From Oehlia diaphana (lineage: Eukaryota; Glomeromycota; Glomeromycetes; Glomerales; Glomeraceae): a DNA stretch of 31,987 nt. Below, one piece after another: positions 1-9,515 of the stretch; the first letter of the stretch is position 1, and every line of letters begins with the position of its first letter. Under the pieces are notes generated by a model. The model was given only the letters and a program-made list of their open reading frames with translations. It was not told the DNA's origin and did no database searches. The position numbers were made by a program, and so were the translations under genes. The DNA is taken from assembly GCA_003833135.1 (NCBI GenBank), contig QZLH01000714.1, forward strand, positions 33,786 through 65,772, read 5' to 3'.

Positions 1-3000
1 CATACTCTTTCAAAACTGATTTTACAGGTCGACATAATCCTAAATCACTAATATAAATTTTATCCTTATTCTTACAATTATGATTTAAAATATTGCCATC
101 ATGAAAATCACAATGAATGAGATCGTTCTTATGTATCTCACTAAGTCCAGAAATAATTTCGTACAACATATATAATTTTTGATTCCAATTATTTTCAACT
201 ATTTTTGTTAAATTTTCTCTTAAATTACCTTTATTTGCATAATCCATTACTACCATATATTTTGAAGTATTTGGATCTTCTGTAAATCCATGTAAATATA
301 TAATATCATTCGAACCCAAAACACTTTTATGATATTCCCACTATAAAAAATAATAATAATTTATTAATATAAATAAATCTTAATTTAAATTAAAAATAGA
401 AAATAATATACTATCATACTTCTTTCAAAAATTCATTTAAATTTTCATTTAAATTTTTATGGCATTTAAGAATTACTTCTTCAACTTTATAATTCTTTAA
501 CCAAGTAGCTTTATATATAGTACCAAATCCTCCTTCATTAAAATATTCAACATTTTTAAATTTGTTATAAGGAATCCATTTTATTCCATTTTTAAGAATA
601 AAATCATTTATAATTGCATTTTTACTTTTTCCAAATCTATAAGTTTAAATAGTTAGAATTATATTAAAGCTTGTATTATAATTACTCAAAAATAAATTAT
701 TACTTACTCTAAAATTTAAATAAGAATTTAATGTGACAAAATCTTAGTTTTTGGATAAATATATATAATAACCTATAATTTACAACTTACCAACTAAAGT
801 AACAAATATTTTTTAAATGAAAAAATTCAGTTAACAAATGAATATTATATATAACAATAGAAATATAAATATCTTACAAGCTATATCGTGAGTAAGTTTT
901 TTAATAAAGAAATTAATTATTTTAAATATTATATAAATAAGTAATAATAGAATTAAATAAATAACTTACACCCTATATTATTAAAAAGAAAGAAATTAGT
1001 TAGTTTAAATGATATGCAAATATCATATAAATGAGTAATAATTATTAAATGAATAACTTATAACTTACAATCTGAAATCAGTTAGTTTAAATTATATGTA
1101 AATATTATATAAATAAGTAATAATAGAATTAAATAAATAACTTACAATCTATTAAATAAAAAATCAGTTAATTTAACTTATATGTAAATAATATATAAAT
1201 AAGTTATAATAGAATTAAATAAATAACTTACCTTCTATATTAATTAATAATTTTAATAAAAAATTTAATTAGTTTAAATTATATGTAAATAAGTAATAAT
1301 AGAATTAAATAAATAACTTACCTTCTATATTATTTAATAATTTTAATAAAGAAATTAATTAGTTTAAATTATATGTAAATAAGTAATAATAGAATTAAAT
1401 AAATAACTTACTCCCTATATTATTAAATAATTTTTTAAATAAGGAAATGAATTAGTTAAAATTATATGTAAATATAATACAAATAATAATAAAATTAAAT
1501 AAATAACTTACCCCCTATATTATTTAATAATTTTTTAAATAAAGAAATTAATTATATGTAAATATTATATAAAGGAAGTAATAATAAAATTAAATAAATA
1601 ATAAACAACTATAACTTACGGACTATTAAATAAAGAAAATGGTTGTTTAAATTATATTAATTATATTTAAATATTACATAAATAAGTAATAATAGAATTA
1701 AATAAATATCTTGTAACTTACTAACTATAATAAATTACAAAATAATTTTTATAATAAAGAAATTAATTAGTTTAAATTATATGTAAATAATATATAAAAG
1801 TAATAATGAATTTAAATAAATAACTAATAACTTACCATCTATTAAATAAAGAAATTAGTTAGTTTAAATTATATGTAAATATTATATAAACAAGTAAAAA
1901 ATAACTTACAGCCTATATTATTTATAATTATTTAAATAAAGAGATAAATTATACATAAATATTATATAAATAAATAATAATACAGTCAACTCTCTATAAA
2001 TTGCACTCTTCTTGGAACTGGATAAAAGCATGTGATTACAAAGGATACATTTATAAAGAGTAAATAATTAGAGGTCAAATATACTTGGGACTGAATCAAA
2101 GTGTGCATTTAAGAAGGGAATGTAATTATAAGTAGTGTATTTATAGAGAGTTGACTGTAGAATTAAATAAATAACTTATAACTTACGATCTATTAAATAA
2201 AGAAATTAATTAGTTTAAATTAGATGTAAATATTATAACAATAAGTAATAATAGAATTGAATAAATAATTTATAACTTACCAACTAAAATAAATTACAAA
2301 ATAATTTTTTAAATAAAGAAATTAGTTAGTTTAATTATATGTAAATATTATTTAAAGTAATAATAGAATTAAATAAATAACTTATAACTTACTATCTATT
2401 AAATAAAATAAAATTAGTTAGTTTAAATTATATAAAAAATATTATATAAATAAGTAATAATAGAATGAAATAAATAACTTACTTCCTATATTATTTAATA
2501 ATTTTTTAAAGAAATTAATTAGTTTAAATTATATATAAATATTATATAAATAAGTAACTTACCAACTAAAATAAATTACAAAATAATTTTTTAAATAAGT
2601 AATTAGTTAGTTTAAATTATATGTAATATTACATAAATAAAGTAATAATAGAATTGAATAAATAACATATAACTTACGATCTATTAAATAAAGAAATTCA
2701 TTGGTTTAAATTATATTTAAATATTATACAAATAAGTAATAATAGAATTAAATAAATAACTCATGACTTACCAACTGAAAAAAATTACAAAATATTTTTT
2801 TAAATAAAGAAATTAGTTAGTTTAAATTATATGTAAATATTATATAAATAAGTAATAATAGAATTAAATAAATAACTTGTCTTACCAACTAAAATAAATT
2901 ATGAAGTAATTTTTTAATAAAGAAAGTAGTAAGTTTAAATTATATGTAAACATTATATAAATAAGTAATAATAGAATTAAATAAATAACTTATAACTTAC

Positions 3001-5380
3001 GATCTATTAATTAAAGAAATTATTAGTTTAAATAATTAGTAAATATTATATAAATAAGAGCAATGACATTTATTACATAATATTTTAGGTATAGAAAAGT
3101 CTTAATTTATATGATGTAATATAAGATATTATTCACTATTACGTGGGGTGGGTTAATATTTATGGATATTATGTAATAAATGCCACTAAATAATAATAGA
3201 ATTAAATAAATAACTTATGGCTTACCAACTAAAATAAATTACAAAATAATTTTTTAAATAGAGAAATTAGTTAGTTTAAATTATATGTAAATATATAAAT
3301 AAGTAATAATAGAATTATTAAATAAATAACTTATGACTTACCAACTAAAATATATTACAAAATAATTTTTTAAATAAAGGAATTAGTTAGTTTAAATTAT
3401 ATATAAATATTGTATAAATAAGTAATTATAGAATTAAATAAATAATTTATAACTTACCATCTATTAAATAAGGAAATTAGTTAGTTTAAATTATATGTAA
3501 CCATTATATAAATAAGTAATAACAGAATTAAATAAATAACTTACACCCTATATTATTTAATAATTTTTTAAATAAAGAAATTGGTTAGTTTAAATTATAT
3601 GTAAATATTATATAAATGAGCGATGATAGAATTAAATAAAAATAAATGACTTATAACTTACGATCTATTAATTAAAGAAATTAGTTTAGACTATATACAA
3701 ATATTATATAAATAAGTAATAATAGAATAATAAATAATTTATAACTTACTGTCTATTAAATAAGAAATTAGTCAGTTTAAATTATATGCAAATATTATAA
3801 GTAAGAAACAATAGAATTAAATAAATAACTTATAACTTACAATCTATTAAATAAAGAAATTAGTTAGTTTAAATTATATGTAAATATAATAATAGAATTA
3901 AATAAATAACTTATAACTTACTATCTATTAAATAAAGAAATTAATTAGTTTAAATTATATGTAAATATTATATTATATAAATAAGTGGTAAAAGAATTAA
4001 ATAAATAACTTACTCTCTATATTAATTAATAATTTTTTAATAAAGATATTAGTTAGTTTAAATTATATGCAAATATTATATAAATGAGTAATAATAAATA
4101 ATTTACCTTCTATCATATTATTTAATAATTTTTCAATAAAGAATTTAGTTAGTTTAAATTATGTGTAAATATTATATAATTAAATAATAATAGATTATTA
4201 TAACTTACTATCTATTAAATAAGGATTAGTTAGTTTAAATTATATGTAAATATTATATTATGTAAATAAGTAATAATAGTATTACTTACTTCCTATATTA
4301 ATTAATAATTTTTTTAATAAAGAAATTAGTTAGTAGTTTAAATTATATGTAGCAATAAGTAATAATAGAATTAAATAAATAACTTACTCTCTATATTATT
4401 TAATAATTTTTTAAATAAAGATATTAGTTAGTTTAAATTTATATGTAAATATTATAACAATAAGTAATAATAGAATTAAATAAATAACTTACTCCCTATA
4501 TTATTATTTAATAATTTTTTAAATAAAGAAATTAGTCAGCTTAAAATTATATAAATAATAGAAATATAAATACCGTATAACTTACACCCTATAGTATTAT
4601 TAATTATTAATTAGCTAGATATAAATATAATATGAAAGTATTTATTGTAAGTTATATATATTACTCACAATCTAGTTATTTAAATTAAGAATATAATTAG
4701 TTGAAATATATAAAATGTTAAACAAATAAATACCATATATATATTGTAACTTACCATCTGTAATATAATTAATTATTAAATAGTTATTTAAATAAAGAAT
4801 TTAGTTGTTTGAATGTTATGTAAAATAAAGAAAGCAAAGAATTAAAGATTTAAATAACTGATAACTTACCAACTATATATTATTCATTATTAAATTAATA
4901 AATTATTTAGTTATATGGAATACAATAAAAATAATGAGTAATTCATTATTTGTTCAATTATATTAACTTACGAGCTAATATTTAATATAATTTTATATAA
5001 TATAGTTAGTCTAAATTATATTTGCATATTATATGGTATAATTATAGATAGTATTTAAATTGTTTATAAATAAAAATTTGATTTTTCAGCTTATTTGATA
5101 TACCTTTAGATTCCTTTGTACTACTTCCTTCAAATCCTTCAATATTACTGGGAACTAGTTTTGTTATATTGCAAATTCGGTTTAATTATATTTGATTATT
5201 TACAATTAAATTTTTTAATAAATAAAAACTTAATATTCATTTTGTTTACCTTCAGGTTTCTTGATATTATACAAAACTAGTTTTATTATATTGCAAGTTT
5301 ATTTTAAAAATTTTGAGTAATTATAATTTGTATTATATATTTATGCTATATGCTTTACCTTTACCAATATATTGACCCAT
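1..5380 (-). CDS. TKL-like protein kinase, 5' part of gene, 47 exons proposed (3' end outside window)
   Basis: Proposed exons on the minus strand: 5359-5380 (ATG), 5250-5276, 5104-5154, 41 micro-exons of 3 nt between 4974 and 790, a 1-nt exon at 708, 420-636, and 1-340, which runs off the edge. The last two exons are certain: they read as a kinase N-lobe and part of the C-lobe. In my numbering these carry the glycine-rich loop GGFGTI (residues 110-115), the VILK lysine (132), the catalytic loop HCDFHDGN (223-230; Cys replaces the usual Arg of HRD) and the magnesium loop as DLG rather than DFG (246-248). The intron 341-419 has GTATG and TATAG ends and joins KE to WEYH in frame. Exon lengths sum to 147 codons before the 1-340 exon, with no stop. 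The start and the micro-exons are inferred from splice signals and frame. The activation segment and the rest of the C-lobe lie outside the window. The substrate is unknown; such kinases are strongly expanded in Rhizophagus. Confidence 0.8.
708..1724 (-). other. Micro-exons 31-41 (3 nt each) and a final 1-nt exon
   Basis: Transcript order: 1722-1724 TTA; 1620-1622 TCC; 1512-1514 GGG; 1412-1414 GGA; 1322-1324 AAG; 1232-1234 AAG; 1146-1148 ATT; 1069-1071 ATT; 969-971 GGT; 878-880 CTT; 790-792 TTG; then a single A at 708, between TTTTAG and GTAAG. The kinase exon 420-636 needs two bases carried into it, because an in-frame TAA lies just upstream of its only plausible acceptor (CTTATAG). The array arrives with one base (G); the 1-nt exon adds A and the kinase exon adds A, giving Glu. 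The join reads Tyr-Trp-Ser-Phe-Glu-Phe-Gly-Lys. The intron before the 1-nt exon is 81 nt and the one after is 71 nt. Confidence 0.6.
1983..2157. mobile_element. 175-bp MITE, Tc1/mariner-pogo-like, in an array intron
   Basis: Terminal inverted repeats begin CAGTCAACTCTCTATAAAT at both ends, flanked by TA on each side (1981-1982 and 2158-2159). The flanks join into the normal unit sequence TAATAATAGAATT when the element and one TA are removed. TA duplication and a CAGT start are typical of pogo/Tc1-mariner MITEs. It has no coding capacity. It sits inside the intron between micro-exons 28 and 29. Confidence 0.85.
3064..3185. mobile_element. ~122-bp MITE in an array intron
   Basis: The ends form an imperfect inverted repeat: TGACATTTATTACATAATAT at the left, and the reverse complement of the right end reads TGGCATTTATTACATAATAT. 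Removing it returns the host intron (222 nt) to about 100 nt, the usual size. No clear target duplication could be read, so the superfamily is not assigned. Confidence 0.7.
3662..4974 (-). other. Single-codon micro-exons 1-15
   Basis: Each exon lies between a minus-strand AG and GTAAG and is exactly 3 nt long. In transcript order: 4972-4974 CTC; 4870-4872 TTG; 4755-4757 ATG; 4669-4671 ATT (donor GTGAG); 4586-4588 GGT; 4493-4495 GGA; 4388-4390 AGA; 4290-4292 GAA; 4209-4211 ATA; 4107-4109 AAG (donor GTAAA); 4014-4016 AGA; 3922-3924 ATA; 3841-3843 ATT; 3750-3752 ACA; 3662-3664 ATC. The introns between them are 78-112 nt. Read in phase 1 (last base of one exon plus the first two of the next), the run begins Ala-Leu-Asp-Asp-Trp-Trp and has no stop. 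Confidence 0.65.
5104..5380 (-). other. First three coding exons of the kinase gene (ATG exon, 27 nt, 51 nt)
   Basis: Minus-strand exons 5359-5380, 5250-5276 and 5104-5154 are separated by introns of 82 and 95 nt. Both introns end in nearly the same acceptor tract (TTGCAATATAA then T or C, then AAAACTAG), so they are probably duplicates of each other. All junctions are phase 1: the first exon reads MGQYIGK plus one G, and the next two read VLYNIKKPE and VPSNIEGFEGSSTKESK, each codon completed across the junction. A second possible donor in exon 1 (exon ending at 5365) keeps the same phase and would drop two residues. The frame is open upstream of the ATG for about 30 codons, back to a TAA, so an upstream exon is possible. 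Confidence 0.6.
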
Positions 5381-7446
5381 TACTATATTAAAATTTTCTC
5401 TAGTTAGAAAACATTTAAGTAAATATCTTTTTTTTTCTTTTTTTTTTATTATTATTAAACGTTTTTATTTAGTTACACCACTAAAAGATTTGTTGGCAGC
5501 CGACCATATTAAAATAGAAAAGCTTAAATCAAAGTTAGTATAGGTGAATAATATAATCAGCTAAAAATGGAGATTGGCATCTTAAAAAGGAAATCACTTG
5601 AGAACTAATCTTATGTTAGCGTAAAATTAGCGTAAAAGACTTGTGCCGTCATGATGACGTTTGCCACTACCAGCTACAAAATAAACCTTTATTTAATTTG
5701 ATAAAAATTATAACAATTCCCGAGTTTCATAATAAAGCAAGAAAGAATAAATTCTAAAATTAATCCTCATCGAATTCCTGATTACTAATTTTAAATAAGT
5801 AGAACCATTTAAAATATTAATTTCAAAAGAAACTTCATATAAATTATTTGTCTATTTTCGTCATAATTTCGAAGATCATTTCAAGATTAATCTCGTAATC
5901 AATGCCAATAACTCGATCCCCTAATAAACTAATAAAATGATAAGAATATTTTAACGTTATTATGGACGCAGTACATTTAAAAACACTTCAAATTTTTATA
6001 CATTTAAACTAAATATAATACTGTCACAGCCTCTACAACGTTAATGTTAACGTAAACATAACGTTAAACAATAACTGAATAAAATGATTATTTTTCGTCA
6101 GAACCAAAAATGATCATCAATTGTGTTACGAAGCCGCAGTAACTGATAGATCATTTTCAATGAATAAAATTATTTTTATTGTATTATATTATTTTATTTT
6201 AGATGGCTTTTTTTATTGCATAATAGATTGTGTTGTTAGTATATTTTGTTAATATATATATTGTTTTAGTTGGAATTTTTTTTATTTATTTGATTGATTT
6301 TGGAATTCATTATATTATATCAAAAATTTTGATTCCATTTTTTTTCCACAAGACCACAAATTTAATTTATCATCAATAAATTCTCAATTTTTTTAACAAA
6401 TTTATTTGATTGTTTTTTAAAAAATAATAAATTTATTTGATATTTTTTATAATCATGTATTTTCTAAAAAAAAAAATTTTGAATTTTTCGGAAAACTATG
6501 CACCCCTTAGAATGATAGTGTGGCTTATTAGGTAAATTTCGTTTTGTGAGTAGTGATTTTTTAGCATACTAAACAAATAATGTTCTTAAGAATGATGATT
6601 TTTTCGTCAGAAATTAAGATTTTTTTTTAGAAATTAAACTAAAAATGATCATTAATTATGCCGAAAATAATTAAGGGATTTTTTTTTATCAAAATACAAT
6701 TTTATTTTACTAACTAAATTAAGTAATGTTAATTATTTTTTTTTATTGATATGTTGTTTTTATTATTCCAATTTAATTAAATCAAAAAAATAAAAAGATA
6801 TGATTCTTTTTAATAATCCAGCATATAGTTACTTTAATCATGTGTCATAACGATCAAAATTTAATTTTTTTTTTATCAAAATAAAATAAAAGAGAATTTT
6901 TTTCAAAAAATACAGGTTAGGTATTGATTTGCGTACTACCTGACGATTTTTTAGCCAAGGTCAGACTATTTAAAATGCGTATTTTTTACAGGTCTTTTGT
7001 TTAAGGGTTTATTTTGCGTATTTTTTAGTAATTTGCTGATCATATATACAGTTTATACATATTTCATGAGATTCATAGTGCAAAAAAATGTGTAATGCTT
7101 GTACATTTAATAAATACATTATATAACTATGTGACATATAAAAGTTACTAAATTTTTTAAAAAAAATTATTCTTCGATAAACGTTTTAAAAGTTTGATCA
7201 ACAAAACAATAGGTAAATCACATGATGATCGGTGGTTAGGAAATTAATTTGCGTATTTTTTCCAATTATCCAAAGTAATGAGGTAATTTTGCGTACTGAA
7301 CTTATAGAAAACCCTTGCGTACAGCTATTAGTAAAAAGTTCGAAAGCCACCTTACCTTTTTATATATATTTCGGGGTCCTACCTTATTACACGAATTTTT
7401 AATATTTTTATCCCAAATTTATTTTTGCGATCATTAAACTCAAGAT
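5381..7446. other. Non-coding AT-rich stretch with degenerate repeats
   Basis: I see no convincing gene. It holds the presumed promoter side of the kinase gene, a 13-bp palindrome CGTCATGATGACG near 5648, and two diverged copies of a segment containing TTTTCGTCAGAA followed by AAAAATGATCAT (about 6092-6122 and 6600-6655). Between 6910 and 7320 it holds several copies of TTTGCGTA followed by T-runs, probably the remains of an element I cannot name. Confidence 0.4.
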
Positions 7447-7454
7447 ATAAATGG

Positions 7455-7640
7455 TAGAGGTGTTAATTTTACCGACGCAACTGCCGTAACAAAGTTACGT
7501 CAATACCGTCACTGCAGATGCTCACATAGAAATTTTATAATATTTTATATAATATCGAGCTACGTCACGAGTTACAACTTACAACCTTTCATTGACTTAA
7601 TGAGTGACGTAGCTAAAAAAAGAAAAAGTCTGCACCCCTA
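7455..7640. mobile_element. 186-bp hAT-type MITE with 8-bp target duplication
   Basis: It begins TAGAGGTG and ends CACCCCTA (short imperfect inverted ends) and is flanked by the perfect 8-bp direct repeat ATAAATGG at 7447-7454 and 7641-7648. An 8-bp duplication is the signature of hAT transposition. Inside is an inverted repeat AGCTACGTCAC / GTGACGTAGCT with about 35 bp between the arms. It has no coding capacity. Confidence 0.85.
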
Positions 7641-7719
7641 ATAAATGGTATCCTACTTTGATTTTTAATGGCATATTGTATTTATATTATTATTAATATT
7701 TTTAAAAGTAAAAATTGAA

Positions 7720-8004
7720 ATGAATCAACATTTTATGAATTTTTAATATTTTTACGATTTTTTGATGAATCATCAAGTTTTATCCATAATAAACATCATA
7801 ATAATACAAAATTTTGTATCTTTGTATTAGCATTATTTATTAACTGTTATATAAATAATCATAATAAATTATACTAATACAAAATATTTACATAAAACAA
7901 TTTAAAATATTACTATGGTGATTTTCATGGATAGAATTTGATGATTCATCAAAAAATCTAATAATATACAAATATTAAAAAATTCGTGTAAAGAAATGAT
8001 TCAT
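7720..8004. mobile_element. ~285-bp foldback element
   Basis: The two halves are inverted copies for most of their length. The outer arms carry ATGAATCA and the string TTTTTTGATGAATCATCAA (7755-7778, complemented near 7940-7960). Inner arms share TTTGTATTAG. The loop is only a few tens of bases. No clear target duplication is seen, so it may be an old MITE. Confidence 0.65.
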
Positions 8005-8947
8005 ATTATATTTAATACAAAAAATCACATGATAACATTGCAAAATCAGAAAATGGCAATAAAAGAAATAACTTTGATTATTAAATTTCTTGCACTATTT
8101 AAATTATAGTAATTTTTACATTGATAGTTAGCTGATGATTGTTAATATAAAATAGATTTAGAATTTTTATTAAATTAGACAAATTTCTTTCACAAAGTTA
8201 ATATAATTAATAATTTTTTTTTTTTGTCAAACATAATGCATAAATAATTATCTAAATTTTTTTTTCTTTATTAATGGACATGATTGTCCAAGATTTGACA
8301 GTTATGAAAGGAATTTTTTCTTTTTGAAGATTTATTAATAGCCTAGCACATTATATAATTGAAGCCTAAAATCTTTTTAGTCATAGAGTATTTGTATTAA
8401 TTCTCTTATTATTATTGCTATAGATACCCATCAAGAAATGCAAGATTAATTTAATAAATTAATTTCATCTCAAAACTTCTAATTATTATAAAATTTTATT
8501 ATTCATTAATATTTAAAGCTCCCTAATACATAAATATGGTAATAATATTTATGAAAATGTATTATATGCAAAATGTTGAGCACAATCATATAACAAACAA
8601 ATTTATACATCTGGAATTTCGATACATATAAACTTAGTTACTTTACAAGTTATTAAAGAGCAAGTAAATATCATCAAATGATCTGTATATTACATATTTT
8701 TATTCATATCCACACATTTTTGAACTAGCCAATTTGACGCATCTCATTTGACTATATGAAATGCTTATAAAATTGACGCGCCTATACCTGAGAAGTTGGG
8801 TTAGACTTAATAGTTATCACCTTCACTAGTCCAATTCTTGAAATTTTGTTGAAATTTACACTGGCACCAATAAAGATTATCAATTAACAAATTTTGTTCA
8901 TTTGTTTATCCAATCTTTAATTTGCTCAATTACATCATCACTGAACT
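8005..8947. other. Non-coding AT-rich stretch
   Basis: No supported gene, RNA or structured repeat is visible in either strand; only homopolymer runs and short AT-rich strings are present. Confidence 0.5.
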
Positions 8948-9515
8948 AGCCTTCAGAATTTCTGGATCCGGGTCATACCAAAATCAAAAAAGTATTATCA
9001 GACTCCATAACGGGTATTATCCGTTTATACCCGTTTACCTTTTTATCTGATATGACCCAAGTAATATCCGGGTATTACCGGGATAATATCAATTCTTTTT
9101 CTTAATACAAATCAAGATATTTAATGAATTTAAAAAACTTGATATTGTTGAAATTTTGAAAAATAAAAAAATTTTCAAATAAATGTTGTTAAAGTTCACC
9201 AGTAGTGACTGTCAACACACTACATTCTGGCGGAATATTATAATTTTAGTAAAAATTTCATTCACAAAGCAAAAATCCGTATAACCCTTAATTCTGGTGG
9301 AATTAAAATTCTGACCAGAGTTAAAATCTTAACTCTGGCAAGACTTAATTTTCGGTTGGAATAATTACCTCGGGTAATATAGTATCAACACAAAACGGAT
9401 ACAAAATGGTATTACTCATTTTACCCATTTTACCCATTTACATTCTATGACCTGGATACTCATAAATACCTGAGCATACCCGGATTGCAACGGATAATGG
9501 GTCGCAGCTTTACTG
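8948..9515. mobile_element. Degenerate non-autonomous element with CCGGGTA-type repeats
   Basis: The stretch is rich in variants of CGGGTATTA, TACCCGTTTA and TTACCCATTT, running outward in opposite orientations from the two ends, as in a decayed inverted-repeat element. Possible flanking direct repeats are ACTGAACT (8940-8947) and ACTGAACA (9516-9523), 7 of 8 bases the same, which would suit a hAT element. The ends themselves do not match well. It contains a hairpin at 9315-9338. Confidence 0.4.
9315..9338. repeat. Perfect 10-bp hairpin
   Basis: The arms CCAGAGTTAA and TTAACTCTGG are separated by four bases. It lies inside the degenerate element 8948-9515, and its origin is probably the element's internal inverted repeat rather than a regulatory site. 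Confidence 0.7.

Larger units (their letters stand above)
1836..3547 (-). other. Single-codon micro-exons 16-30
   Basis: Transcript order: 3545-3547 GGT; 3458-3460 ATG; 3342-3344 TTG; 3226-3228 TTG; 3001-3003 ATC; 2886-2888 TTG; 2772-2774 TTG; 2678-2680 ATC; 2563-2565 TTG; 2483-2485 GAA; 2393-2395 ATA; 2281-2283 TTG; 2187-2189 ATC; 1910-1912 GCT; 1836-1838 ATG. All have AG before them and GTAAG after. The order TTG-TTG-ATC occurs twice in a row (3344 to 2678), which looks like duplication of a three-module block and gives Val-Val-Asp-Leu-Val-Asp-Leu in phase 1. Two introns are enlarged by MITE insertions (222 and 274 nt) and return to about 100 nt when the MITEs are subtracted. Confidence 0.65.
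637..5103 (-). repeat. Tandem array of about 43 homologous intron modules
   Basis: The repeat unit is about 75-115 bp and extremely AT-rich. On the minus strand each unit holds a GTAAG donor, usually followed by TTATAAGTTATTT, then a conserved middle with TTTAAACTAACTAA. This contains an ACTAAC-like branch site some 20-45 nt before the acceptor AG. Three acceptor types are seen: TTTTAG before TTG or TTA exons (usually after 109-113-nt introns), TAATAG before ATN exons, and ATATAG before GGN, AAG, GAA or AGA exons. Donor and acceptor dinucleotides are intact in every unit, although the introns have many substitutions and indels. Read only as DNA it would pass as a minisatellite. Confidence 0.9.

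Noticed and set aside
637..5103. The region as a plain AT-rich minisatellite inside one 4.5-kb intron
   Set aside because: Splicing exon 5104-5154 straight to 420-636 is out of frame, and exact AG-NNN-GTAAG spacing in 41 of 41 units is hard to explain for non-functional repeats. It remains the main alternative until RNA is seen.
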